DNA of 64,000 nucleotides, taken from positions 62,001-126,000 of the forward strand of contig NZ_JAAVUV010000002.1 in NCBI RefSeq assembly GCF_018449635.1. The letters are read 5' to 3'. Every line of letters begins with the position of its first letter. Within the stretch, counting starts at the first letter, position 1. Under the pieces are notes generated by a model. The model was not told the origin of the DNA. It made no database searches and worked only from the letters and a program-made list of their open reading frames with translations. Source of the stretch: Caballeronia sp. dw_276. GTDB taxonomy: Bacteria > Pseudomonadota > Gammaproteobacteria > Burkholderiales > Burkholderiaceae. A program made the translations under genes and the position numbers. Below, one piece after another: positions 27,514 through 35,501 of the stretch.

Positions 27514-29546
27514 TGTTCCCGTCCGCCGTCGAGCGGTAGATGAATCGATACCATGGTTCCCGCGCCAGGAGCGCTGTCTATTTGCAACGTCCCGCCAATC
27601 AGCCTCGCGCGCTCGCTCATGCCAAGCAGGCCGTATGAATAACCGCCTTGCGCGGAATCGGCGTCGAAACCCTTGCCGTCGTCGCTCACGCGCAGATCGA
27701 GCGCGACGTCGCTGCTTACCAGCGTGACGGTCACGCGGGAAGCGCCCGCATGCCGTGATACGTTCGTCAGCGATTCCTGGACAATGCGAAACACGGCGGT
27801 GGAGAACGCATCGGCAAGCACGGGTTCGCCGCCGCGCACGACGAGCTGGCACGGCATGCCATTGCGCCGCGCGAAGTCCTCGGCGAGCCATTCGAGCGCG
27901 GACACAACGCCGAAATTCAACGCGGCAGGCCGCAGATGACTCGCGACATTGCGCACCATCCAGATGGTCTTCTCGACCAGTTCGCGAATATCGTCGATCT
28001 TTCGCGTGGCTTCCGGGTCGGTGTTCGGCTTTGTGCCTGCGTCGCCGACAAGGCGCATCTTCAGCAACGCGACATCCATTTTCAGCGCGGTCAGCACCTG
28101 CCCAAGTTCGTCATGGATCTCCATTGCAATGCGCCGTCTTTCCTCCTCGCGAATCGCTTCCAGATACGCCGACAGTTCACGCAAGCGCTCGCGTGACGCG
28201 AGCAGTTCTTCCTCGGTCCGCTTGCGCTCGGTAATATCCTGCACCGTCCCGACGATACCCCACGGGCCGCCGTCGCGCCCCTCCACATGTTCCGCCTGCA
28301 GCCGCACGATCCGTGTCGAGCCGTCGGGCCCGACAATGCGGTGATCGATACCAAACGGCTGCCTCTTGCATACCAGCACGCGCACCGCGCGTCTGACAGC
28401 GGCATGGTCCTCGCGATGAACCGCTGCGAGATAAGCGCTGTAACGAGGTTTCACCTGCGAGCAGGCAACGCCCAGGATTCGGTAAATCTCCGACGACCAG
28501 TGCGTGAGACCTCGCGCGCTGTCCCACGCCCAATCGCCAAGGCGCGCGAGGCGCTGCGCATTTGCAAGACTCGCCTCGCTCGCGCGCAGTTTCTCGTCGG
28601 CAGCCTTGCGCGCGGTGATGTCGTAAAGGCCCACGTAAATGGCGGGAACGTCGTCGTAGGTCGCAACGCGTGCATTTGCCACGGCCCAGAACGAGGTGCC
28701 GTCGGGCCGTCTGAAGCGCAGCTCGGTGTTATGCAGATTGCCTTCGCTGCGCAATTTGAACACGACCGGATCACGCTCGTTTGGCGCCCCATAAAAGTCG
28801 ATGATGTTGCCGGTTGCCTGCTCGGCATCAAGCGCGAAGAGTTCTCGCAGCGGCTGGTTCATGTAGAGAATCCTGCCTTCCGGCATGGAAGTGATACACA
28901 GCGGCACCGGACTCGTTTCAACGATCGCGCGAAAGCGCGCCTCGCTCTCCTTGAGGCGCGCCTCGACCCCTTTGCGCTCGATGATCTCGAGATTCAGGCT
29001 CGCATTGGCGCGCGCGAGTTCGTCGGTGCGTTGAGCGACACGTGCCTCGAGTTCATCGCGTGCCTCGCACAGCTTGCGCTCGGTTTCCTCACGCACCGCT
29101 ATCTCATGCTGCAATTGCAGGTTGCGCGTGACGAGCTGCCGCTGCAGCGTGCGCAGCGACAGATGCGTGCCAATGCGTGCAACCACTTCATCCACGCGAA
29201 TGGGTTTCGTGACGTAATCCACGCCGCCCGCGGCGAGCCCTTCGACAACGTCGGCGGCGGCGGACATGGATGTCATGAAGATCACGGGGATGTCGTTCGT
29301 ATCGCTGTTCGCCTTGAGGCGCCGGCAGGTTTCATAACCATCGATACCGGGCATTTTCACGTCGAGCAGGATCAGGTCGGGCCGCGAGAATGCAGCGCGC
29401 TCCAGCGCTTCCAGCCCGTCCAGCGCAACCAGCACGCGATACCCCTGGTCCTCCAGGCTCTCGACCATGACGCTCAGGTTCGCGGGCATGTCGTCCACGA
29501 TCAGGACCGCCGGCGCCTCGACTGCAACCGTTGCAATCTCGCTCAT
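27510..29546 (-). CDS. REC-PAS-PAS-HisKA_3 sensor kinase
   Basis: 678 residues, no membrane segment. Order: N-terminal receiver (12-130, Asp62 in LILLDVKMPG), coiled coil (about 140-195), PAS (about 205-310), PAS/PAC (about 330-455), HisKA_3 dimerisation domain with phospho-His478 in EIHDELGQ, and a HATPase with DDGKGFD. The receiver at the front lets it accept phosphate from the upstream hybrid kinase, while the His kinase core feeds the LuxR-type regulator encoded next. It overlaps both neighbours by four bases. Confidence 0.9.
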   Translation of the reverse strand: MSEIATVAVEAPAVLIVDDMPANLSVMVESLEDQGYRVLVALDGLEALERAAFSRPDLILLDVKMPGIDGYETCRRLKANSDTNDIPVIFMTSMSAAADVVEGLAAGGVDYVTKPIRVDEVVARIGTHLSLRTLQRQLVTRNLQLQHEIAVREETERKLCEARDELEARVAQRTDELARANASLNLEIIERKGVEARLKESEARFRAIVETSPVPLCITSMPEGRILYMNQPLRELFALDAEQATGNIIDFYGAPNERDPVVFKLRSEGNLHNTELRFRRPDGTSFWAVANARVATYDDVPAIYVGLYDITARKAADEKLRASEASLANAQRLARLGDWAWDSARGLTHWSSEIYRILGVACSQVKPRYSAYLAAVHREDHAAVRRAVRVLVCKRQPFGIDHRIVGPDGSTRIVRLQAEHVEGRDGGPWGIVGTVQDITERKRTEEELLASRERLRELSAYLEAIREEERRRIAMEIHDELGQVLTALKMDVALLKMRLVGDAGTKPNTDPEATRKIDDIRELVEKTIWMVRNVASHLRPAALNFGVVSALEWLAEDFARRNGMPCQLVVRGGEPVLADAFSTAVFRIVQESLTNVSRHAGASRVTVTLVSSDVALDLRVSDDGKGFDADSAQGGYSYGLLGMSERARLIGGTLQIDSAPGAGTMVSIHLPLDGGREQ

Positions 29547-31708
29547 GACGCGTGCCTCCCCTCAAGATGCTGTTCCACGATTTGCACGATAGCCTTTGTC
29601 CGATAACCCTTCGCCAGCGCGCGCAACTCCGCTGCGAACGCGCCGTAACGTGCATCGAGATGCGCGATGCGCTCGGCCCACATCACGATTTCACGCATGT
29701 TTCCCTGACGCGCCAGCCGATGCAGCGTTTCAAGCTCATCAAGCGGCAATGGCAGATACGGCATTGGCGGACTAATGGTTTCGGCGGCCTCGATGATTGG
29801 CACGGGCGCGTAGATCCATTCAATCGGCATCACCGACGCAATCTTTTGCAGCAGCGTATCGAGATGAAGCGGCTTGACGACAAACGCATTCGCGCCCGCG
29901 GCAAGACTGCGCTGTTCGTCGCCGCCGGATGGACTGGCCGACATCGCGATGACCGGGACCTCGCTCAATCCCGGCATGAGACGCAGTCGATGAATGGTCT
30001 GGAGTCCGTCCATGCCGCCCATGACGACATCGGTGAGAACGAGCTCCGGTGTTGTCCGCCGGGCGATCTCGACCGCCTCCGCGCCGCTCTCGGCTTCGTG
30101 CATCACGAAGCCGATGTGCGCCAGCATCGCGGCCGCCACCGCGCGGTTGGTCGGTGCATCGTCGATCACGAGCACCGTTCTGCGTGCGCCCGCGTAGCCC
30201 GTGATCAACTGCGCGGGCACCGTCACCGGGTGCGCAACAGCCAAATCCGGCGTGGCTGCATCGAGTTCGAACCAGAACGTGCTGCCCTCGCCTTTGCGGC
30301 TCTCGACAAAAATCTCGCTGCCCATCGCGCGCATGAGTTGCCGGCTGATGCCGAGGCCAAGCCCCGCGCCGCCGCGTTGCCTTTGTTCGTCGCCAGTTTG
30401 CTCGAAGGGCTCGAAGATCAGTTCGCGTTGCGCTTCGCCGATGCCAATGCCCGTATCCTCGACCGTGAATCGCACGCGGCCATCCACGAGCGTCGCCACG
30501 CGCAAACTCACGCTGCCGTGGTCCGTGAACTTCACTGCGTTCGCGAGAAGATTGAGCAACACCTGGCGCAGGCGCCGTTCATCGGCACGTACGGCTTCGG
30601 GTGTATCCCGCGCGGCGTTGCAGACGAACACGAGGTCTTTCTGTTCGGCCTTCACGCCGATGATCTCGCGGATGTCGTTCAGCAAACCGGCAAGCGGCAC
30701 GGCGACAATATCGAACGGCACCTTCCCCGCTTCGATCCTCGCGATGTCCAGGACGTCATTGATCAACGCCAGTAAATGTTCGCCGCTGCGCTGGATCACG
30801 CCGAGTCCGTCGCGCTGGCGCTCGTTCAGGCTAGGATCGCGGCTCAGCACCTGCGCGTAGCCCAGAATGCCGTTGAGCGGCGTGCGTAATTCATGGCTCA
30901 TGTTGGCAATGAACTCGGACTTCGCGCGATTCGCCGCTTCCGCCGCGTGCCGCGCTTCGCGGCCTTCGGCGGCTTCACGTTCATCGATATACGCACGATA
31001 AAGCCGCGCCGACATGGCATCGAACGACGCCACCACGCGCTCGAGTTCGTCCGGATGACGCGGGGGTTTGCGTTGCAGCGCGAACGCTTGCGGCGCTTGC
31101 CGGAAGTCATAGCGCTCGACGCGGCGCGCCACTGCCGCCAGATGCCGCGTCACGAGACGCGAAAATATGTAGAACGTGAAGAGCGAGACAAGGAACGTGT
31201 TCGCGGCCTGGCTCAACAAGATGACGAGCGCGGTTTTATACAATTCCCGATACAGGTTCGCGAGCGTTGCCTCCACTTTCAGGGTGCCGATCATTTCCTC
31301 GTGGCCTTGAATGCGATACACCACGGGAAAGCTGCGCACGATCACCGGACCCAGCGTGCGTTCGCCGGCGGCGACAACCATGGATGTATCGCTCGCGATG
31401 ATTTCGGTGACTTCGGCAATGCGGATATCGGGCAAGTGAAGAATGCCGTCCAGTTGCAGTTCGAGTTGCGGACGGTCCAGGCGCCATAACGCTTCGCCCA
31501 GGCTTCCGCGATAACTCTCGTTAATCTCCGCGAGCCTGCTTTCGATCAATGCCATGCCCCGGTCATAGTCGCGATAAAGCTGCAGCGCGGTGAGTGTCAA
31601 CGTCACCATGCAACTGAAGAGAAAAACGGTTGCGAGCAGCCGCAACACGACACTGCTGCGGTGGCGATCGACCGAATCCCACAGTCCGCCAAACGTATTG
31701 AGCGTCAT
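29543..31708 (-). CDS. Membrane hybrid histidine kinase
   Basis: 721 residues. There are two membrane spans (about 15-40 and 160-185) around a periplasmic sensor region of some 115 residues without a recognised fold. Then come a HAMP-like linker, HisKA with His272 in SHELRTPLNG, a HATPase (DTGIGIG, GGAGLGLGISRQL) and a receiver (VLTDVVMGGMDG). The C-terminal tail (about 650-721) is helical and lacks a clear Hpt signature. ATG 31708 is preceded by GGGAAAT. It is the first gene of the phosphorelay operon and overlaps the next by ATGA. Confidence 0.88.
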   Translation of the reverse strand: MTLNTFGGLWDSVDRHRSSVVLRLLATVFLFSCMVTLTLTALQLYRDYDRGMALIESRLAEINESYRGSLGEALWRLDRPQLELQLDGILHLPDIRIAEVTEIIASDTSMVVAAGERTLGPVIVRSFPVVYRIQGHEEMIGTLKVEATLANLYRELYKTALVILLSQAANTFLVSLFTFYIFSRLVTRHLAAVARRVERYDFRQAPQAFALQRKPPRHPDELERVVASFDAMSARLYRAYIDEREAAEGREARHAAEAANRAKSEFIANMSHELRTPLNGILGYAQVLSRDPSLNERQRDGLGVIQRSGEHLLALINDVLDIARIEAGKVPFDIVAVPLAGLLNDIREIIGVKAEQKDLVFVCNAARDTPEAVRADERRLRQVLLNLLANAVKFTDHGSVSLRVATLVDGRVRFTVEDTGIGIGEAQRELIFEPFEQTGDEQRQRGGAGLGLGISRQLMRAMGSEIFVESRKGEGSTFWFELDAATPDLAVAHPVTVPAQLITGYAGARRTVLVIDDAPTNRAVAAAMLAHIGFVMHEAESGAEAVEIARRTTPELVLTDVVMGGMDGLQTIHRLRLMPGLSEVPVIAMSASPSGGDEQRSLAAGANAFVVKPLHLDTLLQKIASVMPIEWIYAPVPIIEAAETISPPMPYLPLPLDELETLHRLARQGNMREIVMWAERIAHLDARYGAFAAELRALAKGYRTKAIVQIVEQHLEGRHAS

Positions 31709-31825
31709 ATTTCCCGGCCCGCCTGAGTTCTCGACTGGCGTATTTTGCGCTCTCCAATAGCGCGGGTCTAACATGAGGAGTGCGAGGAAAAGCCGCTAAC
31801 GAAGCGATTCAAGGCTAGCGAAAAT

Positions 31826-31836
31826 GTACTGAGTAC
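31826..31836. promoter_or_regulatory. Short palindrome before the phosphorelay operon
   Basis: GTACT-G-AGTAC, a perfect palindrome about 120 bases upstream of the hybrid kinase start, next to an AT-rich tract with TATAAT-like strings on the leftward strand. Confidence 0.3.
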
Positions 31837-31860
31837 TTAATTATTTATAATCTGCACGCT

Positions 31861-32217
31861 TCAATTCAAGCGGCATAGCTGCTCGACTTTGGAGCTTGCC
31901 CAGATGCGTTCAATTCGATCGTCACGACCACCCGTTGCGTGAAGCCGCATCTCTTCTATGCGTTCTTCCAGTTCCAGAAGCAGACCGGCTTCATTATCTC
32001 CGACAGCGGCGCCATGCGATCTGCGCAATTCGCCCAGGGTATCGGAGAGATGTTTGAGCGACGATGTCTCGACGGTAATCAGCGGCCAGCAATGCATGAG
32101 AAATGCCAGCGGGGTCAGGTTCCTGGTTTCGCACCAGGTATCGAACAAACGCAGACAAATGCCTTCGATCTGTTCCGACGCGGTCCTATGGTTGAATAGA
32201 TCGGCACTCATCATCAC
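31861..32217 (-). CDS. Protein of unknown function upstream of the phosphorelay
   Basis: 118 residues, or 116-117 if the second or third start codon is used (GTG-ATG-ATG). It is mostly helical and charged at the C-terminus (LLLELEERIEEMRLHATGG), with three Cys residues and a Trp-rich centre (LMHCWPLITVETSSLKHL). No signal peptide or membrane span. I do not recognise the family. It is transcribed toward the phosphorelay genes and has the triple GGGAAAYCCT array directly upstream, so it is a good candidate output gene of that system. Confidence 0.55.
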   Translation of the reverse strand: MMMSADLFNHRTASEQIEGICLRLFDTWCETRNLTPLAFLMHCWPLITVETSSLKHLSDTLGELRRSHGAAVGDNEAGLLLELEERIEEMRLHATGGRDDRIERIWASSKVEQLCRLN

Positions 32218-32275
32218 GCGGAGAACGAAGTCATGGGTGTCATGATCGTAGAGCGCGATTAACCGTGGCGAAATC

Positions 32276-32329
32276 GGGAAACCCTCGAAAACTACTAGGG
32301 AAATCCTGCTCTTGCATTAGGGAAATCCT
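32276..32329. promoter_or_regulatory. Three GGGAAAYCCT repeats at exact 22-base spacing
   Basis: GGGAAACCCT at 32276, GGGAAATCCT at 32298 and GGGAAATCCT at 32320: identical phase, two helical turns apart. A fourth, degenerate AGGGCAG falls at 32342, again 22 bases on. They lie 59-112 bases upstream of the 32217 start. Same-face spacing is typical of sites for dimeric response regulators. Confidence 0.7.
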
Positions 32330-32346
32330 TAATGGATGCGAGGGCA

Positions 32347-32369
32347 GTGGACTATGTCTATTAGTCCAC
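32347..32369. promoter_or_regulatory. Dyad next to the triple repeat
   Basis: GTGGACTA-N7-TAGTCCAC, eight perfect pairs. It lies between the FAN1-like gene stop (32397) and the repeat array. With no T-run it looks more like an operator than a terminator. Confidence 0.4.
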
Positions 32370-32396
32370 ATACATTCCTGGGTCAATTGACAACCG

Positions 32397-34088
32397 TCAA
32401 ACGACCTTACTTCTCAGCGTCTCCGCCCATTTCACATGCACGACCCGCACCGGCATGTCATGCGCGGCGCAGTACGCAAGCCAGCGCGCCTGGTTGTCCT
32501 GCAGGCGGTCGCCCGGACCTTTCACCTCGATCATTTCGTAGCGCTTCTGTTCCGGCCAGAAACGGATCAGGTCCGGAAAGCCCGAGCGGTTCGCGCCAAT
32601 GTCCTGCAAAAGCCTGCGGAACCATAACTTCATATGCGCGGCGGGCAGGCACAGGAGCGCCTGTTCCAGCAGTTCGCTCGTCAGCATTCCCCAGTGAACG
32701 AATGGTGATTGAACTCCCGCCTTCGATACAAACGCCAACCGAATCACGTGCTCGTGCTGCGCGCTATCGAGCAGGGACAGACATTGGTCGAACGCATCGC
32801 GCCGGGCGGCATGGAAGCCAGGCGAATGGAGATCGGCGGGACCGCGCTGGAACGGATGAAAAAACGCGCCCGGCAACGGCATGAAAATCGCGTCCCAGCA
32901 AAGCAGCCCGAAGAGCGAATTGATCAGCGTGTTCTCAACGTAATGCACGCCCGCACCGGGCTCACTGAGCGCATCGCGAACAATCATTTCGACCGATGCC
33001 GGTTCGGCCGGCATGGGCAGGACGACATCGATACGTTCAACCGCGCGCGTCCTGCCCACGGCCTCGACGGGAAGCCCGAGCTTGCGTTTAAGGCGCGGCA
33101 ACATCCGCGCGACGCGTTGGGATTCCTCCTCGCTCTCAGGATTGCTGCGCGCCTGAAGCGCCAGAGCGTAGGCATCGTTGTAAAGACCGGCTTGTTCCAG
33201 CGCCCGCATGCGCCTGTGCCGCGCGCCCGGAAACGCGCAGACACTGTACGCGGCAAGCGCCATATCCCAATGACGCAACCGCTCGCAATACTGCCCCACG
33301 CGATACAGCAACTTCTGCCGCCGTTGATTGAGCCATCCGTGATCGCACGGCAACGCTTCGATCTCGGGAATCATGGTTTCGATGGACGTCAGATCGTCGA
33401 TGGTATCAAGCATGTCGCGATACGCATGCACTGCCAGAAATACATCGATATCCGCGCGGCTTTGGAACGCGCGCGACGACCGTTCGAGCAAGACGCGCTC
33501 ATACCGCACGATTCCAAGGTCCGCCAGCACGAACTCCGCCCAGCTTTGCCGCAAGTTGCCGAAGAACATGAGCCTCAAGCGCTCGCACAGGGCGGTTATG
33601 TTCAAGCACATGACAACGTCAGACGCGCCGGGATGCCATTCCCGATAAACCCGCGCCTCGGGATACGCCGGCAACAGCGAATCATGCAGTTCGGACTTTC
33701 GTGCCGCCGCCAGAGACGGGGTCAGCGAGAAAATCTTCTTGAGCTCGGGCTTGGTATGAAGGCTGAAGATTTCATCGAGGGTGAGTGGCGGATTCATGTT
33801 CACCCAGCCGAGCGTGCTGAGCGGCGCCAGTGCTTCGAGCGGACAGCCGATTTCGTCGTAGAGCAGTTTGCTTGCACGGAAATACGGGCCCACGCGCATC
33901 AGCATGCGAACCAGCAACGCCCGTGATGCCAACGGCAGAACCGGAAATTCGCGCAGGAAAACGCGCTCGTCTTCCGCCCAAAGATCGTCGTAACGATCCG
34001 CGAGCCATTCAAGCGCGCGCTCGAAATTTAGCAAGTAGTAAAACCGGCGCTGAAAATCCGCTTGTTGAGAGGATGTCGGATCGCTCAT
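32397..34088 (-). CDS. FAN1-like VRR-NUC nuclease
   Basis: 563 residues. The C-terminal VRR-NUC domain is clear: GFPDLIRFWPEQKRYEMIEV followed by KGPGDRLQDNQARWL, giving the PD-x(n)-ExK metal site. The long helical N-terminal part (with FLREFPVLPLASRALLVRML and TPR-like repeats around 250-340) matches bacterial FAN1 homologues. FAN1 is a structure-specific 5' nuclease that unhooks DNA interstrand crosslinks. ATG 34088 was chosen at MSDPTSSQQ. It is a single gene with no helicase partner next to it. Confidence 0.83.
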   Translation of the reverse strand: MSDPTSSQQADFQRRFYYLLNFERALEWLADRYDDLWAEDERVFLREFPVLPLASRALLVRMLMRVGPYFRASKLLYDEIGCPLEALAPLSTLGWVNMNPPLTLDEIFSLHTKPELKKIFSLTPSLAAARKSELHDSLLPAYPEARVYREWHPGASDVVMCLNITALCERLRLMFFGNLRQSWAEFVLADLGIVRYERVLLERSSRAFQSRADIDVFLAVHAYRDMLDTIDDLTSIETMIPEIEALPCDHGWLNQRRQKLLYRVGQYCERLRHWDMALAAYSVCAFPGARHRRMRALEQAGLYNDAYALALQARSNPESEEESQRVARMLPRLKRKLGLPVEAVGRTRAVERIDVVLPMPAEPASVEMIVRDALSEPGAGVHYVENTLINSLFGLLCWDAIFMPLPGAFFHPFQRGPADLHSPGFHAARRDAFDQCLSLLDSAQHEHVIRLAFVSKAGVQSPFVHWGMLTSELLEQALLCLPAAHMKLWFRRLLQDIGANRSGFPDLIRFWPEQKRYEMIEVKGPGDRLQDNQARWLAYCAAHDMPVRVVHVKWAETLRSKVV

Positions 34089-34151
34089 GATCACTGTATG
34101 CATATACAGCAATATGATACCTTCATCGTGGTCCTTTGCGATCGTTTCGCG

Positions 34152-34901
34152 TCAAATCTGCGCCGAGCCGCCATCGACGAAAAGCTCGCTGCCCGTCACG
34201 AAGCTGCTTTCATCGGAGGCGAGGAAAAGCGCCGCGTTTGCCGTTTCTTCAGGCTTGGCCAGACGTCCGAGCGGCGTGGCCGACTGCACGTATTTGATCA
34301 TCTCGTCGCTGGCTTCCTGAGTGGTCGCAAGGCCATGCCAGCCGGGCGTAGATGTCGCGCCGGGAACCAGCACATTGACGCGGATCTTGCGCGGCGCAAG
34401 GTCCAGAATCCAGCTTCGCGCGAAGTTGCGGATCGCAGCCTTGGTCGCGCTATAAACGCTGAACGATGCCCCTCCGGTCACCTCGGTCGTCGATCCCGTG
34501 AGGATGATCGAACTGCCGTCTTTCAGCAGCGGCAACGCCTTTTGCACGGTAAAAAGCGTTCCTTTGACGTTGGTATCGAAGGTCTTGTCGAAGTGTTCTT
34601 CCGTGATCTCGCCAAGCGCCGCAAATTCGCCGCCGCCTGCGTTGGCGAAGAGAATGTCGATACTTCCCGCTTCGTTTTTGACAACCTCAAAAAGCCGGTC
34701 GATGTCATTGAGTTTCGACACATCGCCTTGAACCCCGCGCGCGTTTGCGCCCACTTCCGCGACCGCTGCGTCGAGTTCCTGCTGGCGCCGGCCGCTCATG
34801 AACACGCGTGCGCCTTCCTCGGCGAAACGCTTGGCGGTAGCCAGGCCAATACCGCTGTTTGCACCCGTGATGACCGCAACTTTTCCTATGAGCTTGCCCA
34901 T
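34152..34901 (-). CDS. SDR-family oxidoreductase
   Basis: 249 residues, classical SDR: ITGANSGIGLATA cofactor loop, FANAGGGEF, Ser in ILTGSTT, YSATK for Tyr-xxx-Lys, and a C-terminal GSELFVDGG. AAGGAG precedes the ATG at 34901. It is divergent from an HxlR regulator, an arrangement often seen for quinone- or aldehyde-responsive SDRs. The dyad at 34961-34984 lies between them. Confidence 0.87.
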   Translation of the reverse strand: MGKLIGKVAVITGANSGIGLATAKRFAEEGARVFMSGRRQQELDAAVAEVGANARGVQGDVSKLNDIDRLFEVVKNEAGSIDILFANAGGGEFAALGEITEEHFDKTFDTNVKGTLFTVQKALPLLKDGSSIILTGSTTEVTGGASFSVYSATKAAIRNFARSWILDLAPRKIRVNVLVPGATSTPGWHGLATTQEASDEMIKYVQSATPLGRLAKPEETANAALFLASDESSFVTGSELFVDGGSAQI

Positions 34902-34960
34902 CTGGAATCTCCTTAAGCGAGTTAGAGAATTCATTATGGGCGGGTACATTCTGTTATGCT

Positions 34961-34984
34961 AGTACCTACCTAAAGGTATGTGCT
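34961..34984. promoter_or_regulatory. Candidate HxlR operator
   Basis: A 24-base dyad, AGTACCTACCTA/AAGGTATGTGCT, with 10 of 12 paired positions and core TACCT-AAAGGTA. It lies 12 bases before the HxlR gene and 60 bases before the divergent SDR gene. Confidence 0.6.
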
Positions 34985-34996
34985 AAGGAAAAATCC

Positions 34997-35359
34997 ATGG
35001 AACCCCGTTCGTTCAGTTGTGGACTCGAGGTCGCGTTATCGGTCATTGGTGGAAAGTGGAAGCCAATCGTGCTGTTTCATCTGAACGGCGGCCCACGGCG
35101 CTTTGGCGAGCTCAAGCGCCTGGTCGCGGGCATCAGCGAGAAGGTGTTGATCCAGCAAGTGCGCGAACTTGCGGAAGACGGCGTAATCATGCGGCGCGAC
35201 TACGGCGAGATTCCGCCGAGGGTCGATTACCAGATGACGGAATTCGGGATGACGCTCGCCCGTGCACTCATGCCGCTATGCGCGTGGGGCGATGCAAACC
35301 GCGAACGCATCGACACGCTGCTCGACGAAAAAGCGCGAGCCGCGGCCGAGGAAAAATAG
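34997..35359 (+). CDS. HxlR-family transcriptional regulator
   Basis: 120 residues with the HxlR winged helix: CGLEVALSVIGGKWKPIVLF, then RRFGELKRLVAGISEKVLIQ and the wing RRDYGEIPPRVDYQMTEFG. Cys11 is in the usual N-terminal position where HxlR/YodB/QorR proteins sense quinones or aldehydes. It is divergent from an SDR and upstream of MurA2, with an AGGTA-type dyad in the shared promoter. Confidence 0.88.
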   Translation: MEPRSFSCGLEVALSVIGGKWKPIVLFHLNGGPRRFGELKRLVAGISEKVLIQQVRELAEDGVIMRRDYGEIPPRVDYQMTEFGMTLARALMPLCAWGDANRERIDTLLDEKARAAAEEK

Positions 35360-35501
35360 GGGCCGGGTACGGATTCCTAAAAGTGCCCTTTTGATGTCGT
35401 GTTGCGCAGACATCGACATCAAAATTGACTGTGCGGTGAAGGCAAACGTTACACGCGGTGGCATCATATGCGCCTTGCTCTCCAACGCCCGGCACCCATA
35501 C

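Noticed and set aside
29552-30775. 407-codon open frame on the plus strand
   Set aside because: Antisense to the hybrid histidine kinase; a high-GC shadow frame.
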